A DNA stretch of 64,000 nucleotides from Phormidesmis priestleyi BC1401 (GCF_001650195.1 NZ_LXYR01000021.1:1-64000); one strand, 5' to 3'; positions 10,148-19,571 are shown, numbered from the stretch's first letter. Numbers and translations are program-made. The notes: generated from the sequence alone by a model not told the origin.

Positions 10148-10510
10148 CTACTTCGCTGCTTTTTCAGCCTTTTCTTGTGCCTCTTTGAGAGCGCCTATTT
10201 TGTCTGACTCTTTAGGGTTATAGATAGCGCCCTTCTGACGAACGTTTAGATCGACGGTTTCTTTGATGTTTTCTCCCAATTTTTTGATGTTCTTCAACCC
10301 CGTTTTTCCGATCGGGCGATCGGGGCTATCTCCTAGATCCTCAGCGTCTCTCTGAATTTTCTGGATCATATCTTGACCAGAGGAGGTCTGACTCGGCATA
10401 GAGGCTGCCAAAGAAACAGCAGGAATGAAAAGAACAGTCAACGCGATAAAAATGACTGCGACCGCCGCACGTAATCCAACCGTTTGTAGCCAATTTGTAA
10501 CTCGGTTCAT
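10148..10510 (-). CDS. Small exported hypothetical protein
   Basis: About 120 aa from the ATG at 10510, which has a strong AAGGAG ribosome site just upstream (the frame extends to 10585 without a better start). Residues about 12-38 are hydrophobic (AVAVIFIALTVLFIPAVSLA) and end in an AxA-like site, so a signal peptide is likely. The mature part is small, lysine-rich and hydrophilic, ending in a run of Lys/Glu/Ala (EAQEKAEKAAK), with no cysteines. Resembles small secreted proteins common in cyanobacteria. Function not recognised. Monocistronic, with a terminator-like hairpin downstream. Confidence 0.7.
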   Translation of the reverse strand: MNRVTNWLQTVGLRAAVAVIFIALTVLFIPAVSLAASMPSQTSSGQDMIQKIQRDAEDLGDSPDRPIGKTGLKNIKKLGENIKETVDLNVRQKGAIYNPKESDKIGALKEAQEKAEKAAK

Positions 10511-10677
10511 TAGAAATCTCCTTAAATTTATCCTAGATATCGTGGTGATGAAATCACAACCATTAATCAATTCGTCTATAGACAAACGAACTCAAGTAAC
10601 AATAAAAATGGTTGATAGCCAGTTTTTATTGCTTACGCCAGATTAGTCGAGAGCAACCGTTTCATCTTCCCTCGCAG

Positions 10678-10713
10678 GTGAGAAAACGGGATGCTATCAG
10701 GCAGTTTTCTCAC
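10678..10713. other. Perfect 10-bp inverted repeat downstream of cbiD
   Basis: GTGAGAAAAC and GTTTTCTCAC are separated by 16 bp, 27 bp past the cbiD stop codon. There is no strong T-run on either strand, so it may be an RNA 3'-end stabilising hairpin rather than a classical terminator. Confidence 0.5.
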
Positions 10714-10739
10714 TGAGCTTCTCTGTCTAAATGAGGATG

Positions 10740-11822
10740 TCAGGAAGCGATCGTGTCAATTAGCTCTTGAGCGATCGAGTCTTGGCTGACTCGTTGACCT
10801 TTGCGATCGAACAAAAAGGTACCCACTTTTAGAGACACATCTGCATACTTTTTGACATAGTTCGTCGCTTTTTGACTAATTAATACTGCTAAATCAGAAA
10901 ACACTTGTTCCGCCAATCCGAGTTGAATAAGCTGCTGATGGGCATCATCGGCGGTCTTGGCGTTGAGAACTCGGTTCGCTGCTTCTAAACTGCCGCCCGA
11001 TCGGATCACAGCCGCGCTGATGATTTCTAGTTTCGCGTCTGCCAAATGACTTGATGTGTTGAAAATTCCGCCTGCTAGTTTGATGAGTTTGCCTTGATAG
11101 CCCAATAGTAAGACCGATCGGGCGTGATGTAATCCGGCTTCGACGAGTAGGGCACCGAGCCAATTTCCGGTGGGCACGATCGTCGCTTCGGGAATATTTA
11201 AGCAATGAGCAACCTGCTGCCCATTGCTGCCAATGCAAAACACGAGATTGGGTGACTCACGGACTTTTTGCTGCAAAATAACCCGAAATTCTTCCAGGTG
11301 ATCGGCGGCTGACAGCGGTTTAGAAATGCCGCTTGTTCCCAACAGTGATAAGCCTTCTAGAATGCCAAACGCCTCGTTTGAGGTGCGCTGAGCCAGTTGA
11401 CGACCTTCGGGCAAAATAATCCGCACGGTGACGGTTTTATCAGCCGGAATCAAAGGCAGAAGATTGGCATCAAACAATCGTTGAGCATAGCGATAAATTG
11501 CTGCTTCGCCCGTGATGGTGCGTCCGAGTCCTTCGCCTGCTTCTAAAATTAGCGGCTGAGACTGTCGATCGCAGAGTCTAACCCATGCCCAAATCGGTGT
11601 GTTGCGAGTTAAATCGAGGTTGTCGCCAGGGTCGCTGAGGGTGACAGCTAGTGCGCTCATTTCGTCTAGCGCAGCGATTTGTTGAATTGCAACGTCGGCA
11701 TTTCCGGGCAGAATATCGAGTTCGATCGTCGTGCGTCGATCGTCCCTATTCAACAACTGGAGTAGGGCAGCCTTTGCAGAGGCAACCGCAAAAACGGGCA
11801 AGGTGTAGCCAGACTGAGCCAT
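10740..11822 (-). CDS. cbiD: Cobalt-precorrin-5B C(1)-methyltransferase CbiD
   Basis: SAM-dependent C1 methylation in corrin-ring synthesis for vitamin B12. The 360-aa length and sequence fit CbiD: N-terminal SGYTLPVFAVASAKAALLQL, a central GILEGLSLLGTSGISKPLS segment and VLLLGYQGKLIKLAGGIF near residue 240. ATG at 11822 lies 2 bp from the stop codon of cbiA, so the two minus-strand genes are almost certainly one transcript. It belongs to the cobalamin block 10.7-17.9 kb. No cobalamin riboswitch was recognised. Confidence 0.93.
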   Translation of the reverse strand: MAQSGYTLPVFAVASAKAALLQLLNRDDRRTTIELDILPGNADVAIQQIAALDEMSALAVTLSDPGDNLDLTRNTPIWAWVRLCDRQSQPLILEAGEGLGRTITGEAAIYRYAQRLFDANLLPLIPADKTVTVRIILPEGRQLAQRTSNEAFGILEGLSLLGTSGISKPLSAADHLEEFRVILQQKVRESPNLVFCIGSNGQQVAHCLNIPEATIVPTGNWLGALLVEAGLHHARSVLLLGYQGKLIKLAGGIFNTSSHLADAKLEIISAAVIRSGGSLEAANRVLNAKTADDAHQQLIQLGLAEQVFSDLAVLISQKATNYVKKYADVSLKVGTFLFDRKGQRVSQDSIAQELIDTIAS

Positions 11823-11824
11823 CG

Positions 11825-13387
11825 TTAGGAACTAAGAGACAGACACTCAAACTGTGAGCAATGGTGTAGAAATCGCGTCAAAAACTGTGGCTGTGCGCCG
11901 AAGTGTAGATGCGTGTAAGACGCGTGAACTTGATGACATTGCCAACCCTCCGATCGCAGCGAAATGCTGGAGTGATAACCCTGAAGCTGAAAGAGCGGCT
12001 GATCCGATTCGTGGGTTAACGTCGATCGATGAAATTCGTGACCCCATGCGCGATCGCCGATGTTCATCATCGGACTGTTTTGCATCACGGTAGCTTGCCG
12101 ATAGCCCAGTGTTAACTTTTTCCCCATTGTTGCAGTTGTAGGTAGGATGCCGACCATGTCGTGAGACTGTCCTGCAAAATCGACAATGCGATCGCACAAA
12201 TACATCAATCCGCCGCATTCTGCATAGGTCGGCATATTGGACTGAATAGCAGCTTTAACCGCATGACGCGCAGACCGATTGTTGGCAAGTTCGATCGCAA
12301 ACACTTCTGGAAAGCCACCCCCGAAATACAAGCCCTGTGTCCCTTCTGGCAATTGAGAATCCTTTAAAGGACTCCAATAAACGAGTTCTGCACCGAGTTT
12401 TTCTAATAGATCCAAGTTGTCAGCATAGTAGAAATTAAACGCAGAATCATACGCGATCGCGACTCTAACTTTAGAGATTGAACCATGAATATTAGAATCT
12501 TTTTGAGTATTGCTAAACTGCGTTTTGTCTAAGGTTGAAAGGGTTGACCGCTGCGGTTCAGTCAGCTTATGCCCCCTAAATCCCCCAAGGTTGGGGGACT
12601 TTGAATCGAAGCAATGTTGTGAACTCTGAACCTCTGTCTGTTTCAAAGTCTCCCATTCTGGGGGATTTAGGGGGCGAACAACTTTGGCAGCGACGAGTCG
12701 TTCGCTAGGCTGACCTTTCAACAGCGGCAACAACTGTGACCAATCGAAGCAAGTTTCACCCAAATCTGCAAGCCGATCGAGCAATGGATTCAGATTCTCA
12801 AGTTCCGCAGAAGGCACTAAACCTAAGTGACGATCGGGGATTGTAATATCATCTTGACGACGCAAAACGCCCAAAATTGGCAGATTGAGCGGTTCTAAAG
12901 CGGCAGTCAAAAGCTCTAAATGACGATCGCTGCCAACTCGATTTAAAACCACTCCCGCAACTTGCACACGCGGGTCAAAACTGCGATAACCATGCGCGAT
13001 CGCGGCAATCGATCGAGCCAAACTGCTGCAATTCAGAATCAGCAAAACAGGCAAATTCAGCAGTCGGGCGATGTGAGCCGTGCTGCCAAAATCATCTGAT
13101 CCACTGGCTCCATCAAACAGACCCATCACCCCTTCAATCAAGGCATATTCAGCGTTTTGGCTATGTTGAATAAAGCACTGCTGCACGTAATCTTCTGAAG
13201 TCAAAACCGGATCGAGATTGCGACAAGCCCGTTTTGTCACATGGCGATGAAACATCGGATCGATGTAATCAGGACCGACCTTAAACGACTGCACCGCCTG
13301 ACTGCGACGCTGCAACGCGGCTAACAGCGCCAACGTAACTGTGGTTTTGCCAACTCCGCTTCGTTCTCCTGCAATGATCAGTGCCAT
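11825..13387 (-). CDS. cbiA: Cobyrinic acid a,c-diamide synthase CbiA/CobB with in-frame repeat insertion
   Basis: ATP- and glutamine-dependent amidation of cobyrinate side chains a and c. The N-terminal dethiobiotin-synthetase-like domain has a P-loop at residues 8-16 (ERSGVGKTT). The C-terminal class-I glutaminase domain has the nucleophile Cys near 390 (TYAECGGLMYL) and the WGHEFHRS motif near 460. At 520 aa it is longer than most homologues; the excess is explained by a 105-bp palindromic repeat (12571-12675) encoding about residues 238-273 in the interdomain linker. The gene stays open through it, so the protein is probably functional. Diverges from cobN (81 bp between starts) and precedes cbiD. 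Confidence 0.93.
   Translation of the reverse strand: MALIIAGERSGVGKTTVTLALLAALQRRSQAVQSFKVGPDYIDPMFHRHVTKRACRNLDPVLTSEDYVQQCFIQHSQNAEYALIEGVMGLFDGASGSDDFGSTAHIARLLNLPVLLILNCSSLARSIAAIAHGYRSFDPRVQVAGVVLNRVGSDRHLELLTAALEPLNLPILGVLRRQDDITIPDRHLGLVPSAELENLNPLLDRLADLGETCFDWSQLLPLLKGQPSERLVAAKVVRPLNPPEWETLKQTEVQSSQHCFDSKSPNLGGFRGHKLTEPQRSTLSTLDKTQFSNTQKDSNIHGSISKVRVAIAYDSAFNFYYADNLDLLEKLGAELVYWSPLKDSQLPEGTQGLYFGGGFPEVFAIELANNRSARHAVKAAIQSNMPTYAECGGLMYLCDRIVDFAGQSHDMVGILPTTATMGKKLTLGYRQATVMQNSPMMNIGDRAWGHEFHRSTLTHESDQPLFQLQGYHSSISLRSEGWQCHQVHASYTHLHFGAQPQFLTRFLHHCSQFECLSLSS
12571..12675. repeat. Palindromic repeat inserted in frame inside cbiA
   Basis: 105 bp (35 codons exactly), bounded by a perfect 17-bp inverted repeat (GCCCCCTAAATCCCCCA / TGGGGGATTTAGGGGGC), with CAAAGTC/GACTTTG pairing further inside. 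It lies in the linker between the two cbiA domains and adds no stop codon. Confidence 0.9.
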
Positions 13388-13468
13388 ACATCAATCGTGA
13401 CTACCTGTAAGATGGAAAAGCCTTCGGGCGATCGCACTTCCTCACTATAAACGCAATCTCCAACGCTT

Positions 13469-16400
13469 ATGCACCGTCTCACAACGATTCCTGGAGGGTG
13501 GAACCCCGCCGCAGAAGGCGTGATTTTTGTCGAACAGCAACCCGCTCCGATCGTAGTGATTACGGCGGCTGACACTGATATTCAAACACTGGGAGCGGCA
13601 GCAAATCGTCTACCCGATGGGTTTTCAGCCCTGAGAGTTGTCAATCTGCTGCAACTGCAACAACAACTCACGATCGACACTTACGCCGAGGATGTGTTGA
13701 GTCAGGCAAAGGTAATTATCGTTCGGGTGATTGGGGGGCGATCGTATTGGAGCTATGGACTAGAAGTCGTTGAAGAAACGGCAAAGCAAACGGGCGCAAA
13801 ACTAATTATTTTGCCAGGAGATGAGCGACCTGATCCCAATCTAATGAGTCATTCAACGGTTTCATTAACCGAAGTTAATCAGGTTTGGAAATACTTTTTA
13901 GAAGGCGGCGTTGATAATTATTGCAACCTTCTTAAATTCGTCTCAACCTATTTCTTAAATCAAACCTACGCCTTTAATTTGCCCCAGCCTGTCCCGCGAA
14001 TTGGCATCTATGGGGGACAGCAAACAATCGCAGAATCAACGGTTCATTCTGGAGTTGGCATCTTATTTTATCGGGCACATTACCTCTCTGGAAACACGGC
14101 AGTCATTGATGCAATGTGCGACGCGTTAATCAAACGAAATCTAACGCCCGTTCCTATTTTTGTATCGTCGCTAAAAGAGCCTGATGTGCAAAAAGAACTG
14201 CTGACTTACTGCGATCGGGGCATTGAGCTACTCTTCAACACGACCAGTTTTTCGCTGGCTCGATTAGAGTCAGAAACGCCTCAAGTCGAACTCTGGGAAG
14301 CGCTGAATGTCCCTGTATTTCAGGTAATTTTTAGTGGCGGAACTCAGGAGCAATGGGCATCGGGTTTTCAAGGATTATCGCCCAAAGATATGGCGATGAA
14401 TGTCGCTCTACCCGAAGTCGATGGACGAATTATTACGAGAGCCGTTTCGTTTAAGGCGGTGCAAACTCAGAATCCGTTATTGCAAACGGATGTAGTTGGA
14501 TATGAACCTGTTTTATCTCGAATCGAGTTCGTTTCAGAGCTAGCTGCTAATTGGATTAAGCTGCGTCAAACTTCGCCAAACGATCGGAAGATTGCGCTGA
14601 TTTTAGCCAATTATCCGACTCGCGATGGGCGATTAGCGAATGGAGTTGGATTAGACACTCCGGCAAGCTGCATCGAGATTCTTAAAGCCTTAAAACTCGC
14701 TGGATATCACGTCGAAAATATCCCAACAAGTGATAAAGAATTGATTCAATTACTAACCACTGGAGTCACCAACGATCCTGAGGGTTGGACGTTGAGAAAT
14801 GTCCGCCAATCTCTCGCATTGAAAGACTATCAAACTCAGTTTGACCAGTTGCCGATCGCTGTTCAAACGGGCATTCAATCTCGCTGGGGTTCGCCCGAAG
14901 AAGCCGCATTTCCAATTCCAGGCATTCAGCTAGGAAATGTGTTTGTGGGCGTGCAGCCCGCGCGGGGCTACGATCGTGACCCTTCTCTTAACTATCACGC
15001 CCCCGATTTAGAACCACCGCACAACTATCTCGCCTTTTATCACTGGATTCGATTTCAGTTTGGGGCAAATGCGATCGTGCATGTCGGCAAGCACGGTAAT
15101 TTAGAATGGCTTCCCGGAAAAAGCGTGGCACTCTCTGAAGCGTGCTATCCCGAAGCGGTGTTTGGGGCAATGCCTCATTTGTATCCGTTTATCGTCAACG
15201 ATCCGGGCGAAGGGGCACAGGCAAAACGCCGCACTCAAGCTGTGATTATCGACCACTTAACGCCTCCGATGACTCGCGCCGAGCTATATGGCAATCTGCA
15301 TCAAGTCGAAGGATTGATCGACGAATATTATGAGGCACAAACCTTAGATCCGTCGCGACTGAAACCGATTAGCGATCGGCTTTCTCAACTGATCATTCAA
15401 GAGAATCTTCACCAAGATTTGGGCATCGATAGGGCAGGTTTAGACGAGTCGAGTTTAGCGAGCTTTCTCAAGACCGCAGATGGCTATTTGTGTGAGCTAA
15501 AAGAATCTCAGATTCGAGACGGGCTTCACATTTTGGGGCAGTGTCCTCAAGATCGGCAGTTACGGGATTTGATCGTGGCGATCGCTCGTAATCCCAGCGC
15601 AAATCGACTAGGCTTAACCCGCGCCATTGCTCAAGATTGGCAACTCGAATTAGATCCGCTCACGTCTGATTTAGGTGAACTAATTCGGGAAAAGTCCCAT
15701 CCCAAAATTCATCACTGTCGAATTAACGGCGATGTTGTAGAAGTCATTGAAGACTTTGCCGCAGATCTGATCACTCAACTAATGCAAAGTGACGAATTTT
15801 TAGAAATTGGGACGGCGACGATTCGAGAATTAAACTGGATTCACGATCGCTTACTTCCAGCGTTGCAAAAAACTGATCAAGAGATTCTCAATCTCCTTAA
15901 AGGACTCAACGGACAGTATGTGCCCAGTGGTGCATCTGGCGCACCGACTCGTGGCAGACCCGAAGTGCTGCCCACCGGACGCAATTTCTACTCGGTTGAC
16001 ATTCGCGCCATCCCCACTGAGACGGCTTGGGAAATTGGCAGAAAAGCCGCAGAAGCCCTCGTCGAGCGATACACCCAGGAAAACGGCGACTATCCCAAAA
16101 CGCTAGGCTTGTCTGTGTGGGGCACCTCGACAATGCGAACGGGCGGAGATGACATTGCGGAAGCACTCGCCCTGCTCGGAGTCAAACCCGTGTGGGATGG
16201 GGTATCTCGTCGAGTTGTGGATTTTGAGATTTTGCCCCTCTCCGCGATCGGTCGTCCCCGCGTCGATGTGACGCTGCGAATCTCTGGATTTTTTCGAGAT
16301 GCCTTTCCTAACTTAATCGATTTATTTGATAGCGCCGTCACAGCCGTTGCACAGCTAGACGAATCGGATGATGAAAATCCGTTATCGGCACAAGCAACAC

Positions 16401-17185
16401 AAGAACAAACGCACTGGGAATCACAAGGATTGACCTCAGAAGACGCAAAAGAACGATCGCTCTATCGCATTTTTGGCTCAAAACCCAGCGCCTATGGAGC
16501 CGGATTGCAGGGAGTGATCGAGTCACAAAACTGGACAGACGAAAACGATTTAGCACAGGCGTATATCAACTGGAGTGCCTACGCCTACACCCGCAAATCA
16601 AACGGAACATCAGCCCCCGAAGCGTTTAATCAACGTCTCAACACGATGCAAATCGTTCTGCAAAATCAGGATAATCGAGAACATGATTTACTCGACTCTG
16701 ATGATTATTATCAATTTCAGGGAGGGTTAACGGCGGCGGTTAAGTCGATTTCTGGTAAGCAACCTGAGATCTATTTCGGTGACAACTCACGACCCGATCA
16801 GCCGAAAGTGCGTCAACTATCCGAAGAAATTAGCCGTGTGTATCGATCGAGAGTCGTCAACCCTAAATGGATCGCGGGTGCCATGCGCCACGGCTACAAA
16901 GGCGCGTTTGAGATGGCGGCTACCCTCGACTATTTGTTCGCCTACGATGCGACAACAAACTGTGTCCAGGATTTTATGTATCAAGGCATTGCGGAGACTT
17001 ACTTGTTCAATTCTTCAGTACAAGAATTCATTCAAGAAAATAATCCTTGGGCACTGCGAGATATGTCAGAGCGATTATTAGAAGCACATCAACGCGGGCT
17101 ATGGAAAGACGCTTCACAAAAGACGTTAGACCGATTGCAAAACTTATCACTAGAGGCAGAAGAAATTATTGAAAACCAGCTATGA
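13469..17185 (+). CDS. cobN: Cobaltochelatase subunit CobN
   Basis: Large subunit (1238 aa) of the ATP-dependent metal chelatase that inserts cobalt into the corrin ring; related to magnesium-chelatase ChlH. Family landmarks: VIIVRVIGGRSYWSYGLE near residue 85, GRLANGVGLDTPAS near 390, HVGKHGNLEWLPGKSVALSE near 535, LPTGRNFYSVD near 835 and the MRHGYKGAFEMAAT block near 1135. ChlH versus CobN is decided by the cobalamin neighbours and these motifs. ATG at 13469; the stop overlaps the start of the next gene by 4 nt (ATGA), indicating translational coupling. The small chelatase subunits are not in this window and may be shared with magnesium chelatase. Confidence 0.92.
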   Translation: MHRLTTIPGGWNPAAEGVIFVEQQPAPIVVITAADTDIQTLGAAANRLPDGFSALRVVNLLQLQQQLTIDTYAEDVLSQAKVIIVRVIGGRSYWSYGLEVVEETAKQTGAKLIILPGDERPDPNLMSHSTVSLTEVNQVWKYFLEGGVDNYCNLLKFVSTYFLNQTYAFNLPQPVPRIGIYGGQQTIAESTVHSGVGILFYRAHYLSGNTAVIDAMCDALIKRNLTPVPIFVSSLKEPDVQKELLTYCDRGIELLFNTTSFSLARLESETPQVELWEALNVPVFQVIFSGGTQEQWASGFQGLSPKDMAMNVALPEVDGRIITRAVSFKAVQTQNPLLQTDVVGYEPVLSRIEFVSELAANWIKLRQTSPNDRKIALILANYPTRDGRLANGVGLDTPASCIEILKALKLAGYHVENIPTSDKELIQLLTTGVTNDPEGWTLRNVRQSLALKDYQTQFDQLPIAVQTGIQSRWGSPEEAAFPIPGIQLGNVFVGVQPARGYDRDPSLNYHAPDLEPPHNYLAFYHWIRFQFGANAIVHVGKHGNLEWLPGKSVALSEACYPEAVFGAMPHLYPFIVNDPGEGAQAKRRTQAVIIDHLTPPMTRAELYGNLHQVEGLIDEYYEAQTLDPSRLKPISDRLSQLIIQENLHQDLGIDRAGLDESSLASFLKTADGYLCELKESQIRDGLHILGQCPQDRQLRDLIVAIARNPSANRLGLTRAIAQDWQLELDPLTSDLGELIREKSHPKIHHCRINGDVVEVIEDFAADLITQLMQSDEFLEIGTATIRELNWIHDRLLPALQKTDQEILNLLKGLNGQYVPSGASGAPTRGRPEVLPTGRNFYSVDIRAIPTETAWEIGRKAAEALVERYTQENGDYPKTLGLSVWGTSTMRTGGDDIAEALALLGVKPVWDGVSRRVVDFEILPLSAIGRPRVDVTLRISGFFRDAFPNLIDLFDSAVTAVAQLDESDDENPLSAQATQEQTHWESQGLTSEDAKERSLYRIFGSKPSAYGAGLQGVIESQNWTDENDLAQAYINWSAYAYTRKSNGTSAPEAFNQRLNTMQIVLQNQDNREHDLLDSDDYYQFQGGLTAAVKSISGKQPEIYFGDNSRPDQPKVRQLSEEISRVYRSRVVNPKWIAGAMRHGYKGAFEMAATLDYLFAYDATTNCVQDFMYQGIAETYLFNSSVQEFIQENNPWALRDMSERLLEAHQRGLWKDASQKTLDRLQNLSLEAEEIIENQL

Positions 17186-17937
17186 AACGAGTTTTGATTC
17201 TGGGCGGAACGGGTGACGCGATCGCACTCGCAGCAGAAGCGTCTCAGATTGCCAACGTTGAAATTATTACATCACTGGCAGGACGCACTCAAACGCCAAC
17301 GGCGATCGCGGGTTCAGTTCGAGTCGGCGGCTTTGGTGGCGCAACTGGATTGAGTGACTATCTCCGCGATCGCCAAATCGACTACCTGATTGATGCGACT
17401 CATCCCTTCGCGGCTCGAATGTCTCACAATGCCGCGATCGCAATCCATGATGTGGGCATTCCTCACCTGATGCTCGTCCGCCCCGCGTGGGAAAAAACGC
17501 CCCTCGATCGCTGGCTCGAAGTCGGAAGCATTGAGGCAGCCGTCCTTGCTCTCAAACCGATGGCTAAACGGGTATTTCTGACGATTGGGCGGCAACAACT
17601 CGCCCCATTTGCACAACTCCATGATGTTTGGTTTTTGATGCGATCGATTGATCCGCCCTCACCCGATATCGCCATTCCTAACGGAATCACAGTCCTCGAT
17701 CGTGCGCCTTTTACGATCGAGCAGGAAAAAAAACTGATCCTTGATCACGCCATTGATACGATCGTCAGCAAAAATAGTGGTGGCAATGCAACTTACGCAA
17801 AGATTGTTGCTGCGCGGGAGTTGGGGATTCCGATCGTCATGGTGCAGCGATCGCCTACTCCAACCGTTGAGCAAGTGGCAGATGTCGAGGGCGCGATCGG
17901 TTGGCTGCTCGATCGTTTAAACTCTCTCCTGCCATAA
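17182..17937 (+). CDS. cobK: Cobalt-precorrin-6A reductase CobK/CbiJ
   Basis: NAD(P)H-dependent reductase of the corrin pathway, 251 aa. The Rossmann-type start VLILGGTGDAIALA, YLIDATHPFAARMSHNA (about residues 70-87), LTIGRQQLAPF (about 133) and TIVSKNSGGNATYAKI (about 193-208) are family signatures. Starts inside the cobN stop codon (ATGA overlap), so it is co-translated with cobN. Ends at 17937; the following 280 bp hold only a possible gene fragment. Confidence 0.93.
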   Translation: MKRVLILGGTGDAIALAAEASQIANVEIITSLAGRTQTPTAIAGSVRVGGFGGATGLSDYLRDRQIDYLIDATHPFAARMSHNAAIAIHDVGIPHLMLVRPAWEKTPLDRWLEVGSIEAAVLALKPMAKRVFLTIGRQQLAPFAQLHDVWFLMRSIDPPSPDIAIPNGITVLDRAPFTIEQEKKLILDHAIDTIVSKNSGGNATYAKIVAARELGIPIVMVQRSPTPTVEQVADVEGAIGWLLDRLNSLLP

Positions 17938-17949
17938 TTGCCGATCGCT

Positions 17950-18060
17950 TTACTCATCGACATCTAATTCATCAGTAAATTTCCACAATTCTTCTGATAT
18001 CTCAAACTGTGGATCTGCACTTACTACAGCAATATCACCAACCACTGTTGCTTGATGAAT
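17950..18060 (-). pseudogene. Possible 3' gene fragment, unassigned
   Basis: A 36-codon open frame on the minus strand with coding-like composition (ATVVGDIAVVSADPQFEI, ending ELDVDE and TAA at 17950). An in-frame TGA stands immediately upstream and there is no start codon with a ribosome site. It may be the tail of a lost gene; it may also be chance. The rest of the 17938-18220 gap shows no gene. Confidence 0.25.
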
Positions 18061-18220
18061 TCAGCCAGAACACACAAACTGCATCGTGCTTCTAATAGAG
18101 AAGATGCTCGATCGTAGCCGCTCAGAATTTAAGAGTTTTCTGTCCCTCGATCGTGATGCCCTATAAATGGTATAAGGTCTACAGTTCTGGGTCTAGTCTA
18201 TTTCGTTGGTAGGGTCAACC

Positions 18221-18907
18221 ATGACTGAACTCGATTTTGTGCTCTTGACGGTCTATCTTCTGTGCATCACCTATGGCTTATACGAAGTTATTGACTCGTT
18301 TAATGATGAGTTTACGATTCGACTCGATCAAAAAGAGTTAGACCAATATCTTCAGTCTCTCAACCTGCAAGACATCGTTAGCGTTAGCTTCAAATTTGAC
18401 ACCCATTACGAATTTGACAAGCTCAAAGAGCTATCGATCAGCATTAATAACAAATCTGACGACTATCCCATTTACATTGATTGGGACGATTGCTCAGTAA
18501 CCGATCTCGATGGACGATCGCGTCGAGTCACCCGCTTGCCTCCCGGCACCACTCTCGATCTGTTTCAAAATCAGGTTTTTAGCGTCATTGCCCCCGGCAA
18601 AACTCTTAAAGAGAAAATCGCCTCTGAAGATATGCTTGCCCGACTAGGAGACAACGGGCTTTTGGTCGCAGAAAAGACGATTATCGATCTGACAAAGCCT
18701 GACCCTAAAAAATCGAGTGAACCTCAGCGAAAACGCTACAAAGATTTCGTGGATAGGCAAATAGAACTAAAGTTTTCGCTCTATTTAGCAATGCGGCTTA
18801 AAGGGTCAAAGACTTCTCCAACGGGCGATCGGACTCGCGTCCTCTGCAACTTCACCCTCACCAAACTCAACTGGACTGCCGGATTGCCCTGGAACCCCAG
18901 AAAATGA
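18221..18907 (+). CDS. Hypothetical protein with N-terminal membrane anchor
   Basis: 228 aa from the ATG at 18221 (an upstream in-frame TTG at 18206 is less likely). One hydrophobic segment at about residues 5-22 (FVLLTVYLLCITYGLY) suggests a membrane anchor, followed by a soluble part rich in acidic residues and beta-like stretches (KELSISINNKSDDYPIYIDW), possibly a beta-sandwich. The C-terminus is basic. No enzyme motif recognised. It ends about 30 bp before rnpB, and the rnpB promoter may lie within its 3' end. Confidence 0.65.
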   Translation: MTELDFVLLTVYLLCITYGLYEVIDSFNDEFTIRLDQKELDQYLQSLNLQDIVSVSFKFDTHYEFDKLKELSISINNKSDDYPIYIDWDDCSVTDLDGRSRRVTRLPPGTTLDLFQNQVFSVIAPGKTLKEKIASEDMLARLGDNGLLVAEKTIIDLTKPDPKKSSEPQRKRYKDFVDRQIELKFSLYLAMRLKGSKTSPTGDRTRVLCNFTLTKLNWTAGLPWNPRK

Positions 18908-18936
18908 TCCTAACCATCTCCAGCTAAACTGAAAAA

Positions 18937-19351
18937 GGAGAAGAGTCAGCGCAGGCAGTTGCGGACGGTGGAATCTCCATCCGTCTGAGGAAAGTCCGGA
19001 CTCCCGAAAGACCAAACCTGCTGGGTAACGCCCAGTGCGAGCGATCGTGAGGATAGTGCCACAGAAAGATACCGCCCACGAGAGGGATAAAACCTTTTCT
19101 TCGGTAAGGGTGCAAAGGTGCGGTAAGAGCGCACCAGCAGCATCGAGAGGTGCTGGCTCGGTAAACCCCGGTTGGGAGCAAGGTCAAGGAACAAGGGTTG
19201 GTCTTTTTCCTGTTCTGTGTGATGGCGGTAGACGACTGCCGCCATAGAGAGCCGCTTGAGGTATTTGGTAACAAATGTCCCAGATAGATAACTGCCCTTT
19301 GAGTGCATTGCACTTAGAGAACAGAACCCGGCTTATGTCTGGCTCTTCTCT
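18937..19351 (+). ncRNA. rnpB: RNase P RNA (M1 RNA), cyanobacterial type A
   Basis: Catalytic RNA that matures tRNA 5' ends. Recognised by conserved blocks: GAGGAAAGTCCGGACTCCC (18978-18996), CTGGGTAACGCCCAGTGCGAG with the ATAGTGCCACAGAAA segment (about 19020-19065), AAGGTGCGGTAAGAGCGCACC (about 19115), CTCGGTAAACCCCGGTTGGGAG (about 19155) and the 3' AGAACCCGGCTTATGTC. The termini pair as helix P1: GGAGAAGAGTCAG at 18938-18950 with CTGGCTCTTCTC at 19339-19350, which fixes the ends to within a few nucleotides. Apparent open frames across this stretch are spurious. Confidence 0.97.
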
Positions 19352-19549
19352 ACTAATGATTCTTCAACCGGAAGTGCTAACCATTCTTTTCGCTGCCTAA
19401 CGGGGAAGCCTTGACTTCTCGATATTCTTTAAAGTTTGATCGACAATATGTAGATTCAGCAAAGTCACTGAGTGAATGAACAGGATGCTTGTAACCTGCA
19501 TTACCATGAGATGACTTGAGAATTTACTTGATTAAAGACACTTGCTTTA

Positions 19550-19563
19550 CCTACGATCGTAGG
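19550..19563 (+). promoter_or_regulatory. 14-bp palindrome covering a ribosome-binding site
   Basis: CCTACGATCGTAGG is a perfect palindrome whose last bases (AGGAT) are the only Shine-Dalgarno-like sequence for the GTG start at 19572. It could be an operator or simply an extended GATCG (HIP1-like) site, which is common in this genome. Confidence 0.3.
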
Positions 19564-19571
19564 ATGACACT

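Noticed and set aside
13388-13468. Cobalamin riboswitch between cbiA and cobN
   Set aside because: The 81-bp divergent gap is too short, and no B12-box-like sequence was seen.
18806-19313. Several open frames of 70-129 codons across 18.8-19.3 kb
   Set aside because: They lie over the RNase P RNA gene, whose conserved blocks and P1 pairing explain the sequence; the predicted peptides match nothing.
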